Positions 19,191-29,096 of a DNA stretch of 64,000 bases are shown here, piece by piece. A model generated the notes under the pieces. That model ran no database searches and was not told the origin of the DNA. It saw nothing but the letters and a program-made list of their open reading frames with translations. The stretch comes from Tritrichomonas musculus (taxonomy: Eukaryota; Parabasalia; Tritrichomonadida; Tritrichomonadidae): contig JAPFFF010000011.1 in NCBI GenBank assembly GCA_039105265.1, forward strand, positions 2,976,001 through 3,040,000, in the 5' to 3' direction. The stretch's first letter is position 1. Each line of letters begins with the position of its first letter. The position numbers and the translations under genes were made by a program.

Positions 19191-20483
19191 TTAACTATCA
19201 AGTGAATCACGAATAGATGAAATTTCGAATAACATAGAATCAAATAAAAGAACAAGTTCCGGAGCTTTTTCACGAACAACATCAAATAAAGAATCGATGT
19301 TTGGCCCGCTGTTAAGCTCATCAAGCTCTTCCTTAGATATTTTCTTCAAAGAAGATTCATGGATAAGTCCTACAATTTTATTTGATGTATATACTGTGCA
19401 CCATCCGCAGTAATCTTTCTTTACAACGGAAACTAATAAGCCTTTAGAAGCATCAAGTACATTTTCTTCAGGCAAAATTCTTGGTTCGGATACACGACAT
19501 CTTTCAAGTATTGGAAGGCGTGTTGCTTGGGTAAACTGATGAATATCTTCAATAATTCCTGGAAGATTTGAAAAGAAAGTTTGAGCTACTTTGTTTTGTA
19601 TTTCATGAGCTTTTGCAGGAGTAATTGTTTTAGCATGTGTTGGGCTTGCAGCAGGCTGTCGAATGAAAATTGGACCAAAAATTGGCATGAGTTGAAATTG
19701 AGTAACTCCATTTTTTTCAGTGTTATCAAGGATTTTCTTAAAATGCTCACCAAGTAATCTAAATAATTCGCGTGAATTTGCTGGCAATTCAAGTATTTTT
19801 TCACGCAAATTTTCAACTGTGATTTTATCCATGAAATCAAACATTGATTCAGAAGGAATCAATGAGTCTGGTAAAGATTGCAAATATTTGATTATTGTAG
19901 CAGCAACCAGATATAAATCATTTAATGGCAATGGATAATTCTGATTTAATATTGATATCGAATTTTCTAATTGGGTCTGAGACGGTTCGATTGTCCAAAT
20001 GCTTCGGCTTAAATATCCTGACTCATTGAGTGCCCTAAATACAGGAGGCATAAAATACGGAAGTAATGTATGAACTCCCTTTGAAGTAGGAGTAATTGAA
20101 CAGGCAGCTACTAAAGGTAAACCAAATAACGATTTTGACGAAAATTGAGCTATTTTTTCTTTCCATTGCTTTCGAGTTTCTTCATTGTCAGCACAGATTA
20201 AATATTCATTTCTCTTTGCATTGATATGTGATGCTTTTATATTAATTGAAAAGCCATAATTACGTCCTTTTTTAGGTTTTAAATCAACCACTTCGACATC
20301 AACAAGTGGAATGTAGCCACATGGAGGTTCCCCTTTTTCTTTTTTGAAATAAAAAATATTTCGGCCTTGGAGTCTAAATAATCTTCGTTGCCATCGTTCA
20401 AATGTTTTAATATTAGCTTTCTGCATCCAGCTTTCGATTTCAACTGGCTTTGATTCGTCATATTCAGGGATCTTTTCAGACAT
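19191..20483 (-). CDS. PH - RhoGAP - SH3-like protein
   Basis: 430 residues, ATG at 20483. An N-terminal PH domain (17-115) ends with the conserved Trp helix EETRKQWKEKIAQF. A RhoGAP domain (about 120-315) shows FGLPLVAAC, then LNESGYLSRSIW where Arg160 is the candidate arginine finger, then YLQSLPDSLIP (the LPxPL(I/L) motif) and LMPIFGPIF. The GxxR segment is degenerate (usual form GIFRLSG), so activity should be tested. Residues about 340-390 (LLVSVVKKDYCGWCTVYTSN, then GLIHESSLKKI) look like an SH3 fold. Likely role: switching off Rho/Rac GTPases at membranes marked by phosphoinositides. Templated poly(A) follows the stop. Confidence 0.8.
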   Translation of the reverse strand: MSEKIPEYDESKPVEIESWMQKANIKTFERWQRRLFRLQGRNIFYFKKEKGEPPCGYIPLVDVEVVDLKPKKGRNYGFSINIKASHINAKRNEYLICADNEETRKQWKEKIAQFSSKSLFGLPLVAACSITPTSKGVHTLLPYFMPPVFRALNESGYLSRSIWTIEPSQTQLENSISILNQNYPLPLNDLYLVAATIIKYLQSLPDSLIPSESMFDFMDKITVENLREKILELPANSRELFRLLGEHFKKILDNTEKNGVTQFQLMPIFGPIFIRQPAASPTHAKTITPAKAHEIQNKVAQTFFSNLPGIIEDIHQFTQATRLPILERCRVSEPRILPEENVLDASKGLLVSVVKKDYCGWCTVYTSNKIVGLIHESSLKKISKEELDELNSGPNIDSLFDVVREKAPELVLLFDSMLFEISSIRDSLDS

Positions 20484-21716
20484 TTATTGATATATCTGTA
20501 TTTTGTATTGTTGATATTTTGACCTTAACTGCTTTTTCAATATAAGATAAAAAAATTGAAGAGTATTTCAATTGAAATATGTTTTGAGTGAAGTCTTTAT
20601 ATATCTTTGTGACAATGACTTAAATATAAGCAAATATGTGAAAACATAAAATATTAGCATCATGTTAATAACATTTTCAATGATGAAACAAAATATAAAT
20701 TCAAAAAGTTAAACTTTTTGTCATTAACAGTAAAGCTTAGGCGGTTTTGTAAACTACTGCGACATCACCTATTTTTAAATAGTTTATGCTGAATTTTGGA
20801 ATTAGGGCGCATGGAGTTGAAATTAAGGCATATAAAAAATGGTAACTTTTTCAAATTATAAATGTCCATGTCAAAACTTTTTGAATAATTGTTTTGAATA
20901 CTTTATATTATATATAAAAAACTCATTTTAATAAACTAAACCAATTTATTACAGAAACTAATCTCACTTGCATATGATTGTCCTTGCAGTTATGTAAGTT
21001 GATTTTATTCAACATCAGCATAACATTATTTACACAAATCATCCTCGCCTGCTCAAATCAATTATCCAATTTCAATCTCATAACTTTTTCAGAAGACTGA
21101 AGAGTCTTATCCATTTATTATCAAATGTGTAATAAAAAATTACTAGTAAGTATTTATATTAATTGAATCTAAAAGATTTTGAAAGAATAATATAATTATA
21201 TTTCTATTCAAAATCGACCAAATAAAATATAAATATTGTATAGAGGGTTTTCGGCAAAATTACGGATTTGACAACGGCACTCTCCAACTACGGCCTACTG
21301 CCATAAGGGTTAATTAACAGGATGCTATAAATATTAGTTTTTATTTTTAAATATATTAGAAAATTATTTAAGATCGTATATGAAACAATTCATGAATATG
21401 CATTAAAGATTATTGTTTTTGTAAAGAAAAAATAATAGAAAAAGCCAGATTTGTACGTTTATATACGTTTAACAATTCTTGATAAAATAATTCCACTCAA
21501 TCATGCAAAGATTCAGCAATTATTGATATAAATTTATCTACACTTTATATTAGACTATACAAATTGTATTGCAATGCAAAAAATCTCATCTACTAATAAA
21601 TATAGATTTGATATTTATAAATATCGTAATAAAGATATAAATTCAATAAAGATTATAAAATATAATCGAAAATAATTAAACATTTAATATTAACTAATAA
21701 TATATTCGCTATCAAA
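20484..21716. other. Intergenic region with a short GC-richer island
   Basis: 1.2 kb upstream of the RhoGAP gene and downstream of the RRM gene. Mostly AT-rich; about 21250-21315 is noticeably richer in G and C. No open frame. Confidence 0.5.
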
Positions 21717-22361
21717 TCATACATCGCTAAATAATGCATCTGCCATTCTAACTGATATATTTCTACCTTCAAGGTAAAATCCATCCATTTGATCAATTGC
21801 ATCATACCTGCATTGTTCATCAAGAATCCGAATAAAAGCAAAAGAAGTTTGAGTTTCTTCATTCTCTATAACTCTCAGTTCATATGGTTTAAACTTCATA
21901 AATGCACTTCGTAGTTTGCAGTCATTAACTGAAATTGGAATATTTGCTACATATAGAGTGTCATTTTCTTGGTAATCGTTATTCTGGTCAAATGACCTGC
22001 TTTTTATATTCCTTCCAAATTTTATTTGTGAATTATTTTGAGGTCTTTCTTCCCAGTCACCTTCAGGCTTTGCCGGATTGATAATTAAAGTTCGACCTTT
22101 TACGATAACAGGCTCTGTTGAATTGAGACACTTTGTGTATGCATCCTTTGTTTCAAATGTTAGAAATCCAATGCCACGGTTAATTGTTTCACCATGTCCA
22201 TTATCTTGAACGATAACTGTGCATGTTTTCACAGGTCCAAAGCATTTAAAAGCTTCTTCGAATTCTTCTTGTGAAAATTGAAATGGCAAGTTGTTAACAT
22301 AGATTCTGTTTCCTGTCTCTCGCAAACTATTTTTCATTAAATTTTTTTTTTTTATATTCAT
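21717..22361 (-). CDS. Two-RRM RNA-binding protein
   Basis: 214 residues from the ATG at 22361; a second ATG at 22337 (MKNSLRETGNRIYVNN) is an equally good start. RRM1 (about 19-98) has RNP2 RIYVNNLPF and RNP1 NRGIGFLTF. RRM2 (about 128-210) has RNP2 LYVANIPI but a degenerate RNP1 (TSFAFIRIL). The two are joined by a charged linker. Two-RRM proteins of this size act in mRNA processing, export or stability; the specific role is not visible. It lies 90 bp downstream of MOB1 on the same strand. Confidence 0.75.
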   Translation of the reverse strand: MNIKKKNLMKNSLRETGNRIYVNNLPFQFSQEEFEEAFKCFGPVKTCTVIVQDNGHGETINRGIGFLTFETKDAYTKCLNSTEPVIVKGRTLIINPAKPEGDWEERPQNNSQIKFGRNIKSRSFDQNNDYQENDTLYVANIPISVNDCKLRSAFMKFKPYELRVIENEETQTSFAFIRILDEQCRYDAIDQMDGFYLEGRNISVRMADALFSDV

Positions 22362-22451
22362 CAATCTTTTTGAGAATTAAGTAATATGACTTATTTACTT
22401 TTTGTGAGAAAATATTTATTAAAAAAAAATGATTATATTTCAAAATAGTTT

Positions 22452-23132
22452 TCATGAACCTGTTGGACAAATATCAGATCCTTCATCTTTATTAATTGCT
22501 TTAAATACCGGAGCAAGCATCTCGACATCTTTATATTCAATTAAATTGTTTTCAATTGCAAAATGGCTATAATGAGCTAAAATTGTATTCATAATTTCAA
22601 CAATATTAGGTTTTTTGATACTTGATATATTCTCAAAATGACAAATGTAAAGATGTGCAAGAATTCTAAAAAGTCTTCTATAACAAGTCTTTAAAACATC
22701 ACGTTGCTCTTTGCTCATTACAACCCATGATTCAGTTGGGATGATATTTGGATCTTGAAGGCATCTCTTAATATAGCGTTTTAAATTTGAGAAATATTCA
22801 GGTGCAGACACTTGAATTGTATTTGTTGAGTCTGTATCTTCCCAAAAATATTTGTATTGAGGCCCAGCATTAAACATTGGGCATGTATCTGTCGTGCAAA
22901 ATAATGAGCATGATGTATATAAAAGTTCCATACGATGTAAAAATTCAACAAGATTGATAATTTGCCAATCTTCTGCGCTACAATTGGCAGGCTTTTCCAT
23001 TATTTTTTTATAATCAATGTGATAGTGATCCCCTTTAACATTATCAAGCTGAGTGTAGGTTTTAGAGAGAATTTTTGCTCCCTCTTCATAGAATACAGTT
23101 GGGGGCTTTATTTTCCTTTTAGATCGCATCAT
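22452..23132 (-). CDS. MOB1: MOB1-type kinase activator
   Basis: 226 residues, tandem ATGs at 23132/23129. Full-length MOB family: AEDWQIINLVEFLHRMELLY, then the zinc-site cysteines in SLFCTTDTCPMFNAGPQYKY, and the second pair in LAHLYICHFENI (two His). FWEDTDS matches the conserved YxWxD segment. MOB1 binds and activates NDR/LATS kinases in the Hippo/mitotic-exit pathway, coordinating cytokinesis and cell polarity. No unusual residue. The stop is TGA, showing that TGA is not reassigned. Confidence 0.9.
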   Translation of the reverse strand: MMRSKRKIKPPTVFYEEGAKILSKTYTQLDNVKGDHYHIDYKKIMEKPANCSAEDWQIINLVEFLHRMELLYTSCSLFCTTDTCPMFNAGPQYKYFWEDTDSTNTIQVSAPEYFSNLKRYIKRCLQDPNIIPTESWVVMSKEQRDVLKTCYRRLFRILAHLYICHFENISSIKKPNIVEIMNTILAHYSHFAIENNLIEYKDVEMLAPVFKAINKDEGSDICPTGS

Positions 23133-23636
23133 TTTATAAAATTGAAAATTTTCTGTTGAAAAATTTAAATAGTTTATTTTTGTTTTTTATTTCTATTTTT
23201 GAGAGGAGTATCGGCAAGTAATATTCTTCCTGAATACAATGATCCTTACATTTAACCAAATATAAAAAATTATAAAAAATAATATAATTCATAAATCGTA
23301 ATAATACTTGCTTCATTATTGCAGCTTGTTATGTTTTTGAAATCCGCTATATTTTGAAAATAATTTTTGACAATATTAATAACTTATATATATTTCTAGT
23401 ATACTGCAAAATAGATTAATTCATTAAGAATAAAATAAAATAATAAATGTTCATCTGATTTATCAATAGATTGAGATAATAAAGAGTATCATAACCATTA
23501 GCTTTTTGGACATTATACCCAAATATAAAAAGCTTATGTCATAAACTAATGTTAGGAAAGCAAATGCTTTGAAAATGAATACTTATAAAGAATTAGAACG
23601 TTTATAAATATATAGAAAAGGTATAGTATATTTTTT
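23133..23636. other. Divergent promoter region between MOB1 and the SAS-4/CPAP-like gene
   Basis: 500 bp, AT-rich, both promoters expected. No other feature seen. Confidence 0.6.
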
Positions 23637-25109
23637 ATGAGCGAAGAAGATTTCGATGATTTACCTATTCAATGGAATGCTCCTCATCCTGCTGTTCAAG
23701 AAGTTACCGAGCAGCAACTTCACGAATTTGAAAAAACGTTTTCTTTAATTCAATCAAAATTAAAAGATGCATTAAATCAACAAAAACAAATTAAAGCCCA
23801 ATACAAGAAGTTAAAAAGCGATAAAGTCGATTTAATTAACGAAAAGAAGCAAGTTGACAGTGATATTCAAAATTTTATTGACGAAACTCAAGATATAAAA
23901 GAAAGTTTGAGTAAAAATCAGATACCTAAGCAAAAGGGAAATAATAAAATTGATTTAAATACTCAACAAGAAATGATGGAGATTTCAACAATTAATACAA
24001 ATATTAATGAACTCAAAAATAAAATAAATAAATTGCAAACTCAATATTCAGAAGAAATTAGATTATGGAAAGTTGAAAAGACGAGATTAACAAATATTCT
24101 TCAAGAGCAATATAATGAAAGAGATATTATGAAACAGTCTATTGAACAATTCCAAGCTTATTTAAATGAAAATGGTGTATCAGATAATATTTCATTAGAA
24201 GAAGAAGAAAATGATGAAGTTATTGAAAAAGGAGCCAACAAATGCTCAAGCAGCCATTCAAAGTTATCAATATCTGATGTTTCATCTGCTGAATCACCAA
24301 TAAGAAAAACTAAAAATTTAATATCTAGCTCAAGCGATACAGATTCAGAGATAGAAACAGAAGAAAAATATAAGAAGAATTCAAATAAAAAACCTAATGA
24401 ATCTGAAAAAAGCAAAGAAAAATTTGAAATTATCAATAACTCTATTAATGTTGTTGCAAATCCAGATTCTAGATTAATTCAAACATTATCAAATTCGCCT
24501 ACTATTTCTCCATTATCTTCTCCAACAAATAGTGCAACACTTGTGACAACTCCTTTGCAAATGATAGAACAACAAAATATAGAGCAACAGCTTAAGTTTC
24601 GACCAAATTTGCAAGCCTTCCAGCAAAAAAAATCAGTTTTTGATGATAACATTAAAATCGATTTTATGCCATCAAAGTATAAGATTGATTTTACATACTA
24701 TCCAAACGGTGTTCCAAAAATTACAAATACGTTAAAAAATGGACGAGAGTCATTATATGAAAACGGAGATAAGCTTATTGAATATAAAAATGGTGTTAAA
24801 AAGATCACAAGAAAAAATGGAACATCATATGTTCTTTTTAAAAATGGAGATATTTCAAAGGAATTTTCAGATGGTGCAGTCGCATACTTTTTTGATGAAA
24901 CTCGCGCCATCCAATTAACACTGCCAGATCAAGCAGTTCATACCATATTTCCTAATAGTCAAAAAGAAATCAATTTCGCAAATGGAGATAAATATATTAT
25001 TTTCCCTGACAATAGTACAAAATACACAAAATCAAATGGGGACTTTCAAATTAAATTTCCAAATGGGCAAACGCAAAATTGCATCAATGGAGTTTATTCA
25101 TCCTCTTAA
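23637..25109 (+). CDS. SAS-4/CPAP (CENPJ)-like protein with TCP10 C-terminal G-box
   Basis: 490 residues, ATG at 23637. A coiled coil spans about residues 25-180 (EFEKTFSLIQSKLKDALNQQ onward), followed by an acidic Ser-rich linker. The last 140 residues consist of repeated beta hairpins with Asn-Gly turns (YYPNGVPKI, YENGDKLIEYKNGVKK, FANGDKYIIFPDNSTKY, FPNGQTQNCINGVY). These are the hallmark of the TCP10 C-terminal domain that forms the single-sheet G-box of CPAP/SAS-4. That domain binds a proline-rich motif in STIL/Ana2 during centriole assembly. Trichomonads have basal bodies, so a basal-body role is a good inference. TCP10-like paralogues share the domain, so the exact orthologue is unproven. 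Confidence 0.8.
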   Translation: MSEEDFDDLPIQWNAPHPAVQEVTEQQLHEFEKTFSLIQSKLKDALNQQKQIKAQYKKLKSDKVDLINEKKQVDSDIQNFIDETQDIKESLSKNQIPKQKGNNKIDLNTQQEMMEISTINTNINELKNKINKLQTQYSEEIRLWKVEKTRLTNILQEQYNERDIMKQSIEQFQAYLNENGVSDNISLEEEENDEVIEKGANKCSSSHSKLSISDVSSAESPIRKTKNLISSSSDTDSEIETEEKYKKNSNKKPNESEKSKEKFEIINNSINVVANPDSRLIQTLSNSPTISPLSSPTNSATLVTTPLQMIEQQNIEQQLKFRPNLQAFQQKKSVFDDNIKIDFMPSKYKIDFTYYPNGVPKITNTLKNGRESLYENGDKLIEYKNGVKKITRKNGTSYVLFKNGDISKEFSDGAVAYFFDETRAIQLTLPDQAVHTIFPNSQKEINFANGDKYIIFPDNSTKYTKSNGDFQIKFPNGQTQNCINGVYSSS

Positions 25110-25324
25110 CTACTATGTTCTTTTATCTGTTTGTATTTTTTTTAATGTTTGAATAAATTTAGATTTTATGATTAGATTTTATTTTATTTTTTTCCATACA
25201 AAAGAGAAAGAAAAAGAAAAAAGAACTAACAGAAGACAATATAAATTTGGAATATAGTAGCCAAAAATTAATATATTTACCTGGATAAGAATGTTTGAGA
25301 ACATGATAATCGGAAAGAAATTGA

Positions 25325-26443
25325 ATGAATTTTCATAATCATCATCTTTGGCTTTATTTAATTCTACCTAGCTTAATTTTCTTAGCAATTAATACATATT
25401 TTGGCTTATTTTTAATTTCTTTAATTGATCAAGAAAGCTCAAGTGAATACTGCCAATTATGCAATTATACTCCTGTTATTCAACCAAAATCGACCATACG
25501 TGATTTAATTATGACTGCCACCACGGAATATAATATAAATTTGCTCAGACTTATAAGGTCAATACGTACATCAGGGTGCGTTGCAAAAATCATTATTTTC
25601 ACTACAAATAATGTCAAGTTTCCAAAAAGCCTATTATCATGCGGCGTTGAACAAATCGTTATGTCACCCCCCACATTGCGTGTACTGCAATCTCCTCACA
25701 AAACTCGGTGGGAATGGTATTTTGATTACTTAAAAAATCACCCCAACAAGTATGATCGTGTTATGCATGTTGATGCTTTTGATACTTTTTTTTTTGGTGA
25801 CCCTTTTGCTTTTGCCTCTGATTATAATACACTATATTTTCAACAAGAAGGTCAAATCATCAAGAATTGTCCATATAATAAAAATTGGCTGTTTTCATGT
25901 CATAAAGATGCTGAAAAAACTAAAATAGCAAATAATATGATACTATGTAGCGGTTCTTTAATAGGCGGATTTATTCCATTTTATGAATTCATCAAGATTT
26001 TAGTAACACATGACAAATGGTCTCTTTGCTGGAAGGCTGGATTTGATCAAGGGGACTTTAATTATATTTTTTATACAAAATGGAAACGTAAAAGGAATTC
26101 CTCATCGTTGATATCAACTAAATTATTAACGTGTGAAGATAGATTTATGACTATGTTTTATTGCATTAAGCAGCCCATAATATGGAACACCAAAAATCAA
26201 ATATCATATCCTGAAAGTAATAATACAATAATTTTTATGCACCAATATAATAGATTCAAAGATTTATTAATGTTTGTAAAGAAAATTAGTATTTATTTTT
26301 TAATTATTTTTTTTATTTATAATATTTTATTCATTATGATTTCGTACAATAGAAAAGTAATATTTAATTTTATGTTTGTTCTAAATGATTTAATTGACAG
26401 AACTATTGGAATGCTTTTCATATATGAAATTTGTGGAAAATAA
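25325..26443 (+). CDS. Membrane-anchored glycosyltransferase-like protein
   Basis: 372 residues, ATG at 25325. An N-terminal membrane anchor (about 8-33, LWLYLILPSLIFLAINTYFG) is followed by a GT-A-like domain: IIIFTTNNVKFPKS, then DRVMHVDAFDTFFFGDPFAF with the Asp pair expected to bind Mn/UDP-sugar, GSLIGG, and GFDQGDFNYIFY matching the DQxxxN step of GT8-like folds. A second hydrophobic segment (about 320-345) may be another membrane helix. Likely a Golgi or ER type II enzyme transferring a sugar to surface glycoconjugates; donor and acceptor unknown. An uncharacterised hexosyltransferase family is the best label. Confidence 0.65.
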   Translation: MNFHNHHLWLYLILPSLIFLAINTYFGLFLISLIDQESSSEYCQLCNYTPVIQPKSTIRDLIMTATTEYNINLLRLIRSIRTSGCVAKIIIFTTNNVKFPKSLLSCGVEQIVMSPPTLRVLQSPHKTRWEWYFDYLKNHPNKYDRVMHVDAFDTFFFGDPFAFASDYNTLYFQQEGQIIKNCPYNKNWLFSCHKDAEKTKIANNMILCSGSLIGGFIPFYEFIKILVTHDKWSLCWKAGFDQGDFNYIFYTKWKRKRNSSSLISTKLLTCEDRFMTMFYCIKQPIIWNTKNQISYPESNNTIIFMHQYNRFKDLLMFVKKISIYFLIIFFIYNILFIMISYNRKVIFNFMFVLNDLIDRTIGMLFIYEICGK

Positions 26444-26769
26444 TATTTTCATAATTGATCAAGCCTTTAGCAAACTATTGCAAAAATTAATATCAATCAA
26501 TTGTGAATTCGTTTACTGAGTTTAAAAATAAAAAGAGTGCTATCAGCTCAAAAATTTATAAAAGATCATTATTTAAAATATGACACTAACTATTTTTCTT
26601 CTTTATTTAACCTGTATGTGTGCATGATCGATCATAAATGATGTTTATTAATAAAATTGGAAATGAAATAAGAAAAAAAGAATAACTAAAATTAGTGGAA
26701 TATAAAATTATGTCTTGAAAATAAATATGTATTAGCAATGAAAATCAGAGAGCTATGATCAAGAGTTTT
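26444..26769. other. Intergenic between convergent genes
   Basis: AT-rich 3' flanks; nothing recognised. Confidence 0.6.
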
Positions 26770-27087
26770 TTACCACCCTTCATCATCATCATCCCACGCA
26801 TCTTCTTTTCCTCGATGCGCAATTTTAACTTCAGTTACTTTATCGCTCAAACTTTCTAGCATTTGTTTAACTTGTTCATCTGGAATTGGACCTGAAAGGC
26901 GTCGCTGTTGAGCCATCAATATGATAGCGTCTTCAACTTGTCTAGCTTTCTCAGGTTTAACTAATCGAACACGTCCTAACCTTTCCTTTGACTCATTACC
27001 AAGAAGTGAATCGAGAATTTGTTGGCGTTGAGCTTCTTTTTGGGCTTCTTTCTCTTTTTGATTTTGAGCTTCTTGTTGATTTTGCAT
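26770..27087 (-). CDS. PDCD5: PDCD5 / TFAR19 family protein
   Basis: 105 residues from the ATG at 27087 (MQNQQEAQNQKEKEAQ); the open frame upstream has no ATG and overlaps the divergent gene. The family core is clear: an N-terminal helix rich in Gln/Glu/Lys, RQQILDSLL, ERLGRVRLVKPEKARQVEDA (the invariant LVKPEKxxxVE), ILMAQQRRLSGPIPDEQV, then an acidic tail ending DDDDEGW. PDCD5 proteins are compact three-helix proteins tied to TRiC/CCT, tubulin folding and apoptosis in animals; archaeal forms bind DNA. A chaperonin-linked role would fit protists. Start codons of this gene and the capping-like gene are only 55 bp apart. Confidence 0.88.
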   Translation of the reverse strand: MQNQQEAQNQKEKEAQKEAQRQQILDSLLGNESKERLGRVRLVKPEKARQVEDAIILMAQQRRLSGPIPDEQVKQMLESLSDKVTEVKIAHRGKEDAWDDDDEGW

Positions 27088-27142
27088 TGAGTGCCACTTT
27101 TCATTAGAACTTTTTTTCAATCTTTCAATTTTTGAAAAGGAA

Positions 27143-28774
27143 ATGGGAAATAGAAAGACAGGGAAAAGGCCGCCTGCACCACCCCCTTTACAGCATTTCA
27201 ATGGAATTCCTTTTCGATGGCTAACATGCCCAAACAATGGGCAAGCTATTCATGTCGAAAGTAAACCAAATCTTTTTTTTATTCCAATGAAAACGCCACT
27301 TCCAGAATCTTTTGCGCACGCGCATTCACTATTACAAAGTTGGACTCCTCATCAATGTGTAATAAAAGCACGGGAGCTTGTTCCAAATGTTCAAGATCCT
27401 TTTTTTTATGCAATTAATGTCGCAGAGCAACACGAAATAATATTCAAAGATGTATGGGAGTCAGAAGGTGTTAAATATTCACGCGTCCCTATTTCAAAAG
27501 AATATAATACAGAATCTTTAAACGCTTTCTGTGATTGTGTGAACAAAGTTTTAGAAGAAGAAAAAGATAAAACTTGCGTATTTCTTGTTTATTGCGGTTG
27601 CGGACTCAATCGTGTTGGATTCTGCATATCAGGATATCTTGCAAAATACTGCAATATACCTCTTCTAGATGCTTTTAAAAAATGCGATGAATCCTCATCT
27701 AGATTAATATATATACAAAGACCAATTGATAAGCTCTGTGAGCTATATGGTGTTGAAAGTTATCCACACGGGCAAGCACCATGTTGGGTTCTTGATGAAA
27801 AGCCAAAACCTGTTGGAGAAATTCCATTACCATTAGAAAAGTATAACGCAATTAAAAAAATATCAAAGAAGCCTGCAACGCCGGAAGAAAAAGTGGAAAT
27901 ATTCAAACTTCTTTCAGAAGCTGTTGATGACAGAGAAGTTGCTGATGGAACTTTTCCAAAGTATAAAACAGCACCATGGAATCATCAGAGTTTAAATGTT
28001 CTTAGAAGAAAGCCGCATTTAGTAACATTTGAGCCTAGAGGTATTAAAGCTTTTATTGTTGTTACTGATAGTGATCATGTTTTTGTTATTGATGCCTTAT
28101 GCAACGTTACAGAAGTCAAAGCAAAAGCTAAATGCCAAACTCCAGCAGTTGCTTCATGTATTTTGATTGAAGAGAAAAAAAGAGCCATTTTTCTTACTAC
28201 CGATTTATTACTTCTCGGCCAACTCAAAGTGGCCTCGTTACCATTAAAAGAAAGATTATCATATCTTGCCAATAGTTTCACTAAAAAATTAGAACCAGAA
28301 ACAAATGAACAATATAAACTGCAATTTGTTTTTAGACCAATGACACAGTTATTTAATGCCTCTCGTCTCAGAAATGATATTGGTAATCTGTTTGCTAAAT
28401 GCGAAGGTCTTTCATTCTATGATTGCGAAGGATCGCCAGGAGAATCTCTTTTTCTTCCCATCACTCCATCTGTAGTTCTTCAATTTGACTACAACGGAAA
28501 TGATAAAGCTATTTTATATGCACGTGGACCAGAGAAAGGATCACTTGAACCAGTTGGTATTTATCATTCGCCAAATCCTAAATTCAATGCCCTTGATGGC
28601 CGTACGAATCGTTTTGAGTGGGATAAAGAAAAGCATGAATGGATACCAGTAGCTATTGGACACAATGATCCTCCTGCAACAGTGAAAGAAGTAAATACAA
28701 TGATTATCTTCAAACAGACAAATATTTCATATGATGATATTTTTCAAGATTTAGACAAAATTGTATATGAGTAA
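27143..28774 (+). CDS. mRNA capping enzyme-like protein with intact triphosphatase and degenerate guanylyltransferase
   Basis: 543 residues, ATG at 27143. The layout matches the animal/plant two-domain capping enzyme. Residues 20-205 are an RNA triphosphatase of the cysteine-phosphatase type: GIPFRWLTCP, PMKTPL and the P-loop VYCGCGLNRVGFC with Cys151 and Arg157. Residues about 265-540 align along their length with guanylyltransferase (SLNVLRRKPHLV, HVFVIDALCNVTEV, NRFEWDKEKHEWIPV). However, the nucleotidyl-lysine motif KxDG reads FEPRG (296-300) and the DGE motif reads LGQ (358-360). Thus the second half should not form a lysyl-GMP adduct. It may be a pseudoenzyme paralogue, for example a triphosphatase with a scaffold domain that binds the polymerase tail or RNA. 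Confidence 0.8.
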   Translation: MGNRKTGKRPPAPPPLQHFNGIPFRWLTCPNNGQAIHVESKPNLFFIPMKTPLPESFAHAHSLLQSWTPHQCVIKARELVPNVQDPFFYAINVAEQHEIIFKDVWESEGVKYSRVPISKEYNTESLNAFCDCVNKVLEEEKDKTCVFLVYCGCGLNRVGFCISGYLAKYCNIPLLDAFKKCDESSSRLIYIQRPIDKLCELYGVESYPHGQAPCWVLDEKPKPVGEIPLPLEKYNAIKKISKKPATPEEKVEIFKLLSEAVDDREVADGTFPKYKTAPWNHQSLNVLRRKPHLVTFEPRGIKAFIVVTDSDHVFVIDALCNVTEVKAKAKCQTPAVASCILIEEKKRAIFLTTDLLLLGQLKVASLPLKERLSYLANSFTKKLEPETNEQYKLQFVFRPMTQLFNASRLRNDIGNLFAKCEGLSFYDCEGSPGESLFLPITPSVVLQFDYNGNDKAILYARGPEKGSLEPVGIYHSPNPKFNALDGRTNRFEWDKEKHEWIPVAIGHNDPPATVKEVNTMIIFKQTNISYDDIFQDLDKIVYE

Positions 28775-29096
28775 AAATATATATGTTTATTGATAGAATA
28801 GAAACCACTGATCAAATCGACTATCCAATCAACTTTAATATTATTATTTAAAAATTAATCATGGGTTATTCCAAAAAAGTTATTGTAGAAAATTTAAATA
28901 TTTGTAAGTATAAGGACATAGAATAAATAAATTGTCCATGTTTTTGCGCATTTTTTTTTTAATGTATATTTATATTTAATTTTATACATTTCAGATGGAA
29001 AGTGTTGACAACTAACTAAATAATATTTATAATTGTTATGGATAAATAATAAATCAGTTTATTTACAAATAATTTGATCAAATTAAACATACAAGG
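28775..29096. other. Intergenic between convergent genes
   Basis: AT-rich; nothing recognised. Confidence 0.6.

Noticed and set aside
5931-20830. Short similarity between about 5951-5972 and 20793-20812 (ATTTTGGAATT...GGGCGCA)
   Set aside because: Only about 20 matching bases, with no extension on either side; not enough to call a repeat family.
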